A stretch of DNA of 64,000 bases from CAVVFX01 sp963747535 (lineage in GTDB: Bacteria; Acidobacteriota; Terriglobia; Bryobacterales; Bryobacteraceae): positions 1 to 64,000 of the forward strand of contig CAVVFX010000026.1 of NCBI GenBank assembly GCA_963747535.1, given 5' to 3'. Numbering within the stretch: position 1 is the first letter of the stretch; each line of letters starts with the position of its first letter. Under the pieces are notes generated by a model that saw only the letters and a list, made by a program, of their open reading frames with translations, made no database searches and had not been told where the DNA came from. A program made the translations under genes and the position numbers. Of this stretch, positions 35,799 to 43,514 are shown one piece after another.

Positions 35799-37766
35799 AT
35801 GAACCGCACTTTCACGGCTTGCACGGTAATTTTTTTGAGCGTGTCCGCCTCCGGGGAGAATACCGTTACCGACCCTTCGTTCTTCGCAGAGCACCTCTAC
35901 CCGATTCTAGAGAAAGCGCAGTGCCGCATGTGCCATAACGATAACGGGGTCGCATCGGCAACGCGGCTTCAGTTTCCTCCCGAGGATGCCAATGGGCAAG
36001 AGGTTACGACCTTCGGACTGCGCCTGAAGAGGTTGGTCAACCCGACCGATCCCGGCCAGTCGTTGCTCTTCCGCAAGCCTACCAATCGGATTCAGCACAC
36101 GGGCGGCGAGCGCATTCATCCGGGCAGCGCGGAAGAGAAGACACTTCGAGCATGGGTCGAGTACCTGGCAAGCGCGAAGTTGAATGCGGAACCGAGCCCG
36201 GTAACGAAGCGGACAGCCCCGGTGGTGCTGCGCCGCCTCACGCACAGCCAGTACAACCACACCTTACGGGATCTCATCGGAGACCAGACCCATCCGGCCG
36301 ATCAGTTTCCGAGCGAGGATTTCGATCACGGTTTCACCAACCAGGCTGAAGAGCAGAGCGTTTCTCCCCTGCTCGCCGAAGCCTACAATCGCGCGGCGGA
36401 GAAAGCGGCCAGGACGGCATTTATCGGCGGAGACACCCGCGGTCTGATCCCGTGCAAACCGGCAGGACCTGCTGATGTGGAATGCAGCGTCCGTTTCGTC
36501 CGCGAGTTCGGCGCCCGTGCTTTCCGCCGGCCGCTCGACGATTCGGAAACTCGCATATACGTCAAGCTCTTCGCCGCAGAGGCGGCGCGAAACCAGAGCT
36601 TCATAGCGGGGGCTCAGGTGGTCGTTGAAGGGATGCTGCAATCGCCGCATTTCCTTTTTCATTTGGAGGGAGGGCCGGACGGCCGCTTGGAAGCCTACCG
36701 CTCAGCCAGCCGTCTCTCTTACTTCCTTTGGGACACGATGCCCGATCCGGCCCTGTTCGAGGCGGCGAAAAGCGGGGAACTGCTGACCGAGGCGGGCATT
36801 GAAAAACATGCGAGGCGCCTGCTCGCCGATGAACGCGCGAGGGCGTCATTCGACGAGTTCCTCGCACAGTGGCTGCGTTTCGACCGCCTGCGCAGCGCCG
36901 TTCGCGATCGCCGTTTGTTCCCCGAATTCAGCGACGAACTGGTGAACAACATGTCCGAAGAAGTTCGGCAGCTCTTCGAACATCTGGTTTGGGAAAATGG
37001 CAACTTTCTCGATTTCTTCAAAGCCGATTACGCGTACGTGAGTACTGACCTGGCGCGGTTGTATGGTCTCCAGGCGCCGGCGCGCGAGTTCGCCAAGGTT
37101 GAATTCCCGGCGGATTCAGAACGCGCCGGTATCGTGGGTACGGGACTTTTCCTGACCCTGACGAGCAAGCCGTCCGAAACATCGCCTACGGAACGCGGCC
37201 TCTTTGTTCGGGAGCATTTCTTGTGCCAGGTGGTCCCCCCGCCTCCGCCGGGTGTCAATACGAATCTGCCGATGAACACAAACGATCAGCCGTTGACCAA
37301 CCGGCAACGCCTGAAGATGCATCTCTCGAGCCCCACCTGCGCCGCTTGCCACAACTTGATCGATCCGGTGGGGTTCGGGCTCGAGCGCTTCGACGCCGTT
37401 GGCCATTATCGTCCGAAACAGATCGTCACGATTTTTCCTACTCTCGACGAACTCAAGACAGACAAGAGCCTGAAGCCGCGGGTGCATGAACTGGATCTCG
37501 ATATCACCGCGTCCGTACGGGGAATCCCGAACTCCGAGTTCGCGTCGCCGAAGCAGTTGGGCCGGATTCTGGCGGCTGCACCGAATTGCCGGCGCTGCGT
37601 GGTGAAGCAGTTGTTTCGCTACGCGATGGGACGCTCCGAGACAGCGGCCGATCAACATTTGATTGACGCCACGCTGGACGAGTTCCAGAGGTCCCAGTTC
37701 AACTTTCAGGCCTTGATACTCTCTATAATCAAAAGCGAGGCCTTTCGAGGGAGGCCGGAAGAATGA
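35799..37766 (+). CDS. DUF1592/DUF1588 cytochrome-like protein
   Basis: A secreted protein of 655 residues with a signal peptide and an N-terminal planctomycete-type cytochrome c site (CRMCHNDNG near residue 46). The order DUF1587 (RRLTHSQYNHTLRDLIGDQ), DUF1595, DUF1592 (about 275-400), DUF1588 (ERGLFVREHFLCQ, then CAACHNLIDPVGFGLE with a second CxxCH) and DUF1585 is complete. The family is frequent in Acidobacteriota and Planctomycetota and is thought to take part in degradation of polymers. It is coupled to the following DUF1552 gene by a four-base overlap. Confidence 0.92.
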   Translation: MNRTFTACTVIFLSVSASGENTVTDPSFFAEHLYPILEKAQCRMCHNDNGVASATRLQFPPEDANGQEVTTFGLRLKRLVNPTDPGQSLLFRKPTNRIQHTGGERIHPGSAEEKTLRAWVEYLASAKLNAEPSPVTKRTAPVVLRRLTHSQYNHTLRDLIGDQTHPADQFPSEDFDHGFTNQAEEQSVSPLLAEAYNRAAEKAARTAFIGGDTRGLIPCKPAGPADVECSVRFVREFGARAFRRPLDDSETRIYVKLFAAEAARNQSFIAGAQVVVEGMLQSPHFLFHLEGGPDGRLEAYRSASRLSYFLWDTMPDPALFEAAKSGELLTEAGIEKHARRLLADERARASFDEFLAQWLRFDRLRSAVRDRRLFPEFSDELVNNMSEEVRQLFEHLVWENGNFLDFFKADYAYVSTDLARLYGLQAPAREFAKVEFPADSERAGIVGTGLFLTLTSKPSETSPTERGLFVREHFLCQVVPPPPPGVNTNLPMNTNDQPLTNRQRLKMHLSSPTCAACHNLIDPVGFGLERFDAVGHYRPKQIVTIFPTLDELKTDKSLKPRVHELDLDITASVRGIPNSEFASPKQLGRILAAAPNCRRCVVKQLFRYAMGRSETAADQHLIDATLDEFQRSQFNFQALILSIIKSEAFRGRPEE

Positions 37767-39064
37767 AATCAAACCTTCCACGACGCACGTTTTTGAAGGG
37801 CATCGGAATTGGCGGCGCGACCATTCATGTCGGATTGCCCGCTCTGGCCGCGATGTTCAACTCGAGCGGTACGGCATATGCCGCGACCAACAACGCGAAT
37901 GGTGAGATCGAAAAGCGTTTCGTCTTGTGGTTCAACGGCAACGGCATTCCGGAAAAGTACTGGATCCCTCGCGAGACCGGCGCCGATTACGAATTCACTC
38001 CGTGCCTGGCGCCGCTCGAAAGGCTTCGTTCCGATATTCATGTCGTCACCGGCCTCGACAGCCCGGCGGCGCGCCTGCCAGGTCCCGGGAACAGCCACTA
38101 CCCGTCAATGAGCGCGCTGGTTTCGGGCCAAGTCTACACGGGACGCGGCGCCGGAGGGCCGTCGTTCGACCAGGTTCTCGCACGAAAGATCGGTGGCCAG
38201 TCGCGGTTTCGGTCCTTGCAGATCGGAGTTTGCCAGGAGTCGTTCGGAGAAGCTATCCAGCGGAATTTGAGCTGGGCCGACCGGGACCGGCCACTGCCTC
38301 CGGAAATGATCCCGCACCGGCTGTTTGACAGGCTGTTCGGCGGCCGGGAGCAGGGCTGGATCAATCGCGAGCGGAGCATTCTCGATTCCGTCCGAGAGGA
38401 GACGGCCTCGCTCGAAGCGCGGGTCGATTCCGAGGATAGACGACGAGTCGATGAATATCTGACGTCAGTCCGTGAGCTCGAGCGGTCGATTGCCAGCCTG
38501 CCGCCCGAGTACAAGCAGGTGGTCGAACGTCCTCCGGAAGGCGGGGATCTGAAGGACTGGCCGCGCATCGCACGCCTGCAAAGCGATCTGCTGGCGCACG
38601 CGCTGGCATCGAATCAAACACGCGTCGCCTCGTACATGCTGTCGAAGTGCCAGGGGCTGTCGCGTTTTCCATGGCTGGGCCACACGGCTCAAAGGCATCA
38701 CGAATATACTCACGGACAAGTAGAAACACCGCAGGGGATGCGTATCCTGCGGGACATCTGCCGCTGGCACGTGGAGGAGTTCGCGTATTTAGTGGCGAAG
38801 CTGAAATCGATGCCGGAAGGCGACGGAACGCTGCTGGATAATACCTGCCTGCTGTTCGCGCATGAGCATGCCGAGGCCAATGCGCACAAGAACAACAATC
38901 TGGCGGTGATCGTCGCGGGCCACGCCGGCGGCATCAAGACCGGGTTGCATACACGGACGACGGGCACGCTGGGCGATTTGTACGTGACCATCGCAGACGA
39001 GGCGATAAAAGCAGGTATCCGCCAGTTTCCGACGGCGGAAAAGAAGCTCAGCGAGATCGTCTGA
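37763..39064 (+). CDS. Tat-exported DUF1552 protein
   Basis: A 433-residue protein with a Tat signal (PRRTFLKGIGIGGATIHVG) and the DUF1552 fold, related to alkaline-phosphatase-like DUF1501 proteins. Typical segments are FVLWFNGNGIPEKYWIP and the C-terminal HEHAEANAHKNNNLAV with several metal-type His. It nearly always follows a DUF1592 gene, as here (ATGA overlap at 37763-37766). The enzyme activity is not established. Confidence 0.93.
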   Translation: MKSNLPRRTFLKGIGIGGATIHVGLPALAAMFNSSGTAYAATNNANGEIEKRFVLWFNGNGIPEKYWIPRETGADYEFTPCLAPLERLRSDIHVVTGLDSPAARLPGPGNSHYPSMSALVSGQVYTGRGAGGPSFDQVLARKIGGQSRFRSLQIGVCQESFGEAIQRNLSWADRDRPLPPEMIPHRLFDRLFGGREQGWINRERSILDSVREETASLEARVDSEDRRRVDEYLTSVRELERSIASLPPEYKQVVERPPEGGDLKDWPRIARLQSDLLAHALASNQTRVASYMLSKCQGLSRFPWLGHTAQRHHEYTHGQVETPQGMRILRDICRWHVEEFAYLVAKLKSMPEGDGTLLDNTCLLFAHEHAEANAHKNNNLAVIVAGHAGGIKTGLHTRTTGTLGDLYVTIADEAIKAGIRQFPTAEKKLSEIV

Positions 39065-39419
39065 CCGGCAGTGCCGCGCATACTTCATCTGCCCGCGCGG
39101 CGTGAGTCACTGATGCTGAAGTAGTGGCTGCTTCATACGGGATTCGCTGCTGAGGATAGTGCGGAACGCGGGTCCGAACTTTCGCAAACATCCTTCAGAA
39201 GCGCCTATTTATTGGGTTTCCAGCGGTGCCTGCATGACTATGTGCGCATGTGGCCATTCACGGAAGGCCCGTAAAATAAGAGTTTTCGAGTTTTGCGTGC
39301 GGAACTTCGGTTCAATTTACCGGACCGTGAGTGAAACGCCCCACCACTCTTCCTCACTATTCTGCTGTCGAGATGAAATAAGCTCGCAATCGAAAAAAGT
39401 AGAAAGAAAGGAAACTCCC
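39065..39419. other. 5' region of the biosynthetic gene cluster
   Basis: 355 bases without a supported gene between the DUF1552 stop and the first small ORF of the cluster. AT content rises toward the right end (39240-39420), as expected for a promoter region, but I cannot name a convincing -35/-10 pair or operator. It ends in AGAAAGGAAACTCCC, the ribosome binding site of the 16-codon ORF. Confidence 0.4.
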
Positions 39420-39470
39420 ATGAACAAGTCTAACAATGAAACGAATTTGCCCCTGATGTCACTACTGTAA
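39420..39470 (+). CDS. 16-codon ORF (MNKSNNETNLPLMSLL) with strong RBS
   Basis: AGAAAGGA is placed eight bases before ATG 39420. The ORF ends at TAA 39468-39470, 71 bases before the ABC ATPase. The peptide is too short for a typical enzyme; it may be a leader peptide for translational or transcriptional control of the operon, the relic of a longer gene, or a peptide product. The intervening RNA holds GGACGGAGGAACCTCGGAGG, which could pair locally (AGGAACCT) and affect the next start. I see no similarity to a known precursor. Confidence 0.4.
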   Translation: MNKSNNETNLPLMSLL

Positions 39471-39541
39471 TGTCCTGAAACGGGACGGAGGAACCTCGGA
39501 GGAAAAGCCATACAGGTGCGGCCGGGAGCAAAAGAGAACAC

Positions 39542-40252
39542 ATGATTGAACTAACAAACGTCGGCAAAATCTATTGCCTCGACAAGGTCCGGGTTCCGGC
39601 GCTGCAAAACGTCACAATAAACATTGGCGCGGAGGAGTTTGTAGCGCTGGCCGGACCTTCGGGAAGCGGAAAATCAACCCTGCTTCATCTGATCGGGTGC
39701 ATGGATAAACCGAGTTCCGGCCGCATCGTATTGGATGGCGTCGATATTACAAAAGTCAGCCTGGCGGCCCTTGCGGATACCCGCCGGCAGAAGATCGGGT
39801 TCGTTTTCCAGACTTTCAACCTGCTGCCTGTGCTGACCGCATTTGAGAATGTGGAGTACCCGCTGCTGGTCTCAGGGCTTTCGAAAGCAGCCATCCGCGA
39901 CCGGGTGATGATGTGGCTCGCAAGCGTGGGCCTGGCGGAACAAGCAGGGCGACGTCCGGATCAGCTCTCCGGAGGGCAGAGACAGCGGGTAGCGATTGCC
40001 CGGGCAATGGTCACATACCCCCGCGTCATCATCGCAGACGAGCCAACGGCGAATCTCGACTCGGTGACAGGCGAAGAGATTTTTCAGCTGTTGACCCGGA
40101 TCAACGCCGAGACGGGAACGACACTGGTGATCGCGACACACGATCCCCGGATCTTCGAGCGTGCAGGGCGCCGCATCCAGTTGAATGACGGCGGGGTAAC
40201 AGGCGACAGCAGCTACGACGCAAAATCATCTCGAGAACTTGCCACATGCTAG
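39542..40252 (+). CDS. MacB/LolD-type ABC transporter ATPase
   Basis: A 236-residue cytosolic ATPase. Walker A GPSGSGKST at 38-46, Q-loop in GFVFQTFNLLPVLTAFENVE, signature LSGGQRQRVAIARA near 142-155, Walker B VIIADEPTANLD. The sequence type is that of MacB, LolD and FtsE, which work with FtsX-fold permeases (type VII ABC) to extract substrates from the outer leaflet or periplasm rather than pump across the inner membrane. The permease gene overlaps its last seven bases. Confidence 0.94.
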   Translation: MIELTNVGKIYCLDKVRVPALQNVTINIGAEEFVALAGPSGSGKSTLLHLIGCMDKPSSGRIVLDGVDITKVSLAALADTRRQKIGFVFQTFNLLPVLTAFENVEYPLLVSGLSKAAIRDRVMMWLASVGLAEQAGRRPDQLSGGQRQRVAIARAMVTYPRVIIADEPTANLDSVTGEEIFQLLTRINAETGTTLVIATHDPRIFERAGRRIQLNDGGVTGDSSYDAKSSRELATC

Positions 40253-41460
40253 CCACGATTGCGTTTCGCAACATCCTGCGGCATCGCCGCCGTTCGCTGA
40301 TTACGCTTGGCGTAATGGTGTTCGGTGTCACCGCCCTGATCCTTTTCGGGGGGTACAAAGAGGTCACATTCCAGGGGCTGAGAGAGAGCACCATTCACGG
40401 CCAACTCGCCCACATCCAGGTGTTCCGGCAGGGAGCGCTAGAGAGTGAGTCGGAGCGACTGCTGGACGACGGGTTGGACAACGTCGAGCCGATCCGGCAG
40501 GTGATCGAGAAAGATCCGCGGGTCGAGTACACGGCCGCGCAGATCCATTTTATGGGCCTGATCACCAACGGCGACAAGTCGCAGGCGTTCATGGCGACCG
40601 CCGTGGAGCCATCGCGAGATAAGCGGATGCTCTCGCAGCTAATGAAGTCGGGTGTATTTCTCTCGGACGACGATCCGGAAGGGGTTATCGTGGGCGAGGC
40701 GCTGGCGCGCTCTTTGCATGTGCAGCCGGGCGGGTATCTTACCTTGATGACGACGACCGTGGCCGGCGCCCTCAACGGAGTCGATGTCAAGGTCCGCGGA
40801 ACGTTCACGACGGGGATCAAGGATTACGACGAACGCGCGATAAAAATTCCTCTGGCCGGAGCCCAACACCTGCTCCACACGCGGAAGACGGAAAAGTTAC
40901 TGGTGATGTTGAAGAAGACGAATGACACCGCGGCCGTCGAGCGAGCGCTCGAAGCCGACTTTTCCGCGCGGGGCTGGAAACTGGAAATGCGCAACTGGTC
41001 GGACCTGGCCACCTTCTATCACCAGGTGGTGACGTTGTACAACGGGATTTTCGGATTTCTGGGAATGGTAGTCTTCGTCATCGTAGTGCTCAGCGTGGCA
41101 AACACCGTAATGATGAGCATTTTTGAACGTACGCGAGAGATCGGCACGATGATGGCGATTGGAACCCGGCGGGGTCGGATATGGAGCCTCTTCCTTTTGG
41201 AAGGAATGTTGATTGGAATGATCGGCGGGGTATGCGGGCTGACGTTTGGGTCCGGTCTCGCGGAGACCATCAACCGAGTGCAGTTCCAACTTCCCGCCCC
41301 GCCCGGGTCCAGTTCCGGATATACGCTGGAAATTCTGCTGGACCCTTCGGTTTTGGCTGTTTCATTTGCACTGGCAATTGTGACGGCGACTATCTCATCC
41401 GTGGTTCCCGCACTGAAAGCCAGCCGGCTACAGATCGTGGACGCGCTGGGTCATATCTGA
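40246..41460 (+). CDS. FtsX/LolC-type ABC permease
   Basis: A 404-residue inner-membrane protein with one N-terminal helix (about 17-37), a periplasmic domain of about 220 residues, and three C-terminal helices, the MacB/LolC/LolE layout. The coupling-loop motif ERTREIGTMMAIGTRRGRIW lies near 285-305. The N-terminal MLATIAFRNILRHRRRS segment is typical of this class. It pairs with the ATPase just upstream; with the LolA-like and beta-barrel genes it gives a four-protein route to the outer membrane. Confidence 0.92.
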   Translation: MLATIAFRNILRHRRRSLITLGVMVFGVTALILFGGYKEVTFQGLRESTIHGQLAHIQVFRQGALESESERLLDDGLDNVEPIRQVIEKDPRVEYTAAQIHFMGLITNGDKSQAFMATAVEPSRDKRMLSQLMKSGVFLSDDDPEGVIVGEALARSLHVQPGGYLTLMTTTVAGALNGVDVKVRGTFTTGIKDYDERAIKIPLAGAQHLLHTRKTEKLLVMLKKTNDTAAVERALEADFSARGWKLEMRNWSDLATFYHQVVTLYNGIFGFLGMVVFVIVVLSVANTVMMSIFERTREIGTMMAIGTRRGRIWSLFLLEGMLIGMIGGVCGLTFGSGLAETINRVQFQLPAPPGSSSGYTLEILLDPSVLAVSFALAIVTATISSVVPALKASRLQIVDALGHI

Positions 41461-41508
41461 TCGCTACGCCGACTGCACGAATATCGCCCGTCCCCAAGAG
41501 AAGAAATC

Positions 41509-42243
41509 ATGAAGATCACCAGAGTAATAGTTTGCCTGGCCGCCGGTATGGTTTGTATTGGAGCTTCCTCGCTTCCACCGCAGGCGGCGACCGAAATACT
41601 CAAACGTGCGGATGCTTATCGCAATCCGTACGCGAGCTTCGTCGTGAACGTGGATGTGACCAGTTACAAGGGCCAACGGTCGGAGACATGGCAGTTTCGC
41701 GTTCACGGCAAGGACGGTGACAAGAGCCTGGTGGAATTCGTCGGACCGGCGGAGGAAGCCGGCAAGAGCCTCCTCATGCTTCGCGACGCTATGTGGATCT
41801 ACATTCCGAACACGAGCCGCCCTATCCGCATTTCACCGCTGCAGAGATTGATGGGCGACGCGTCAAACGGGGATGTGGCGCGATACAGCTACGGTGTGGA
41901 CTACACCGCGCAGTTGGCCGGCGAGGAAAAGGTGGATGGCAAGGACGCGCTGGTGCTCGATCTGCAGGCTCGCGACTCCGACATTGCCTATGCGCGGATC
42001 AAGCTCTGGGTTGAGCGGGAAAATGATCTGCCGCTCGAAGCCGAATACTACGTGGACTCCGGAAAGCTGATGAAGCGAGTGTACTTCCGGGAAGTCAGTA
42101 ACGTCGACGGCAAACCCATGATCACGGGCGTCGAGATCCGGGATGCGGTCCGTCCGGGGCAGCACACTTTCATGCGCTATTCGAAACTCGAAGCCAGGCA
42201 GATCCCGGAAAAGATGTTCAACAAGAATTACCTGGGTAAGTGA
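41509..42243 (+). CDS. LolA-like outer-membrane lipoprotein-sorting protein
   Basis: A 244-residue periplasmic protein with a signal peptide (RVIVCLAAGMVCIGASS) after AGAGAAG. The fold is that of the LolA/LolB half-barrel: DAYRNPYASFVVNVDVTSYK, then LLMLRDAMWIYIPNTSRPIR and a C-terminal strand-rich half ending in RQIPEKMFNKNYL. This branch (outer membrane lipoprotein-sorting protein) differs from classic LolA and is usually linked to ABC or RND transporters. A hydrophobic substrate such as a lipopeptide is an inference from the cluster. Confidence 0.87.
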   Translation: MKITRVIVCLAAGMVCIGASSLPPQAATEILKRADAYRNPYASFVVNVDVTSYKGQRSETWQFRVHGKDGDKSLVEFVGPAEEAGKSLLMLRDAMWIYIPNTSRPIRISPLQRLMGDASNGDVARYSYGVDYTAQLAGEEKVDGKDALVLDLQARDSDIAYARIKLWVERENDLPLEAEYYVDSGKLMKRVYFREVSNVDGKPMITGVEIRDAVRPGQHTFMRYSKLEARQIPEKMFNKNYLGK

Positions 42244-42244
42244 G

Positions 42245-43495
42245 ATGCGGCGTCTTTTTCTAGCCCTACTGGGATGCTGTGCGGCCGCGGCCCAGGAACC
42301 GGACTTCCATCTCTTCGGGTCGCTGGGCGGCGAGACCCAAGTCAGCCCGGCAAACGCGGCTTCTCCTTTGAATCCGCACGATTTCCTGGAAGTCCCGTTG
42401 TATGCGGGGATATCGGACGTGACGCTGTTCGGGGATCTGTCCGCCCAGGACAAATCCTGGAAACTGCATTTCAAGCTGCGGGAATCGAATTCCGCAAGCT
42501 CCACGACGAACGCGAGGCTGGATGTAGATGAGTTGTACGCGAGCTTTTCCGCAACCTCGTGGCTCGATCTCGGAATCGGGCGGCGAATCGAGAAGTGGGG
42601 CACCGGCTACGCCTGGAATCCCACAGGCGTGGTGAATCCTCTCAAGAATCCGACCGACCCGGACGATCACCTCGACACATTCCGGGGCGTGGATATGCTG
42701 GGCGCCGATCTGTTGGTGAAGGGCTGGAACGTTACGATACTGGGGATTCCGCAGATCAACTGGGACGGCCACTACGGCAAGGCGCTGGCCGGCACGGGTT
42801 GGGCGGCGCGCGCTTACAAACTGGTGGACGGCATCGACCTTTCGTTCACGGCGAGCGGCGGGAGCGGCTTGCCCGGAAGTGAGGGCGTGAGCCTCTCGCG
42901 AGTTTTCGGCAATGCGTTGGAGTTGCACGCGGAGGGCGCGTATCTCGACAACACGATCCGCTATGTCCCGGTGAATGACCCGTCTGGTGACTCGTTCGAG
43001 CCCACGCGCCGCAAGCACGGAGAGGTTCTCTTCGGCGGACAGTACACATTTCCAAAGAACGTAAATGTGATCCTGGAATACTTTCATACGGGGAATGCCC
43101 TGTCCGGGAAGGAGTGGTCGCAGTTCCGTCAACTGGTCCAGGCTGGGCAGATTGAGCTGAGCCAGGGCGATCCGGCGACACTGCTGGCTGCCAACCAGTA
43201 TTTCGCGCCGCTGGCGATGCGCAGCGACTACGGTTTTGCACGCGTCGAGTGGGCGGCCCTCCAGAACAAACTGGACGTGGAAACGATCGTCATCACTTCC
43301 CTGCGCGATGGATCGCTCATCCTGCGGCCTGGAATCTATTGGCGAATTCGTCCGAACGTACGGTTGTACTGGATTCAAACGGCATTTTTTGGAGGAGCCA
43401 ATACCGAGATCGGTCAGGTCCAGGTAAAGCGCATCTCCGAGATTGGTTTCCGCTACAGCTTTTCACTACACGGGCGCCAGAACGGAAAAATTTAG
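42245..43495 (+). CDS. outer-membrane beta-barrel protein (porin-like)
   Basis: Start at ATG 42245, one base after the LolA-like stop; longer frames upstream overlap that gene. The 416-residue protein has a signal peptide (RRLFLALLGCCAAAAQ) and alternating polar/hydrophobic strands over its whole length, ending in SEIGFRYSFSLHGRQNGKI. Useful marks are GIGRRIEKWGTGYAWNPTG and the NVNVILEYFHTGNA strand, like alginate-export or DUF1302-type barrels. It would provide the outer-membrane step of the export route. Confidence 0.82.
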   Translation: MRRLFLALLGCCAAAAQEPDFHLFGSLGGETQVSPANAASPLNPHDFLEVPLYAGISDVTLFGDLSAQDKSWKLHFKLRESNSASSTTNARLDVDELYASFSATSWLDLGIGRRIEKWGTGYAWNPTGVVNPLKNPTDPDDHLDTFRGVDMLGADLLVKGWNVTILGIPQINWDGHYGKALAGTGWAARAYKLVDGIDLSFTASGGSGLPGSEGVSLSRVFGNALELHAEGAYLDNTIRYVPVNDPSGDSFEPTRRKHGEVLFGGQYTFPKNVNVILEYFHTGNALSGKEWSQFRQLVQAGQIELSQGDPATLLAANQYFAPLAMRSDYGFARVEWAALQNKLDVETIVITSLRDGSLILRPGIYWRIRPNVRLYWIQTAFFGGANTEIGQVQVKRISEIGFRYSFSLHGRQNGKI

Positions 43496-43514
43496 GCGGG
43501 TTTGGAGATAGGTC

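Noticed and set aside
39420..39470. Microviridin- or lanthipeptide-type precursor peptide
   Set aside because: The peptide is only 16 residues, lacks a core with Cys/Ser/Thr or a Lys-Tyr-Pro-Ser-Asp-type motif, and no ATP-grasp or lanthionine enzyme is in the window.
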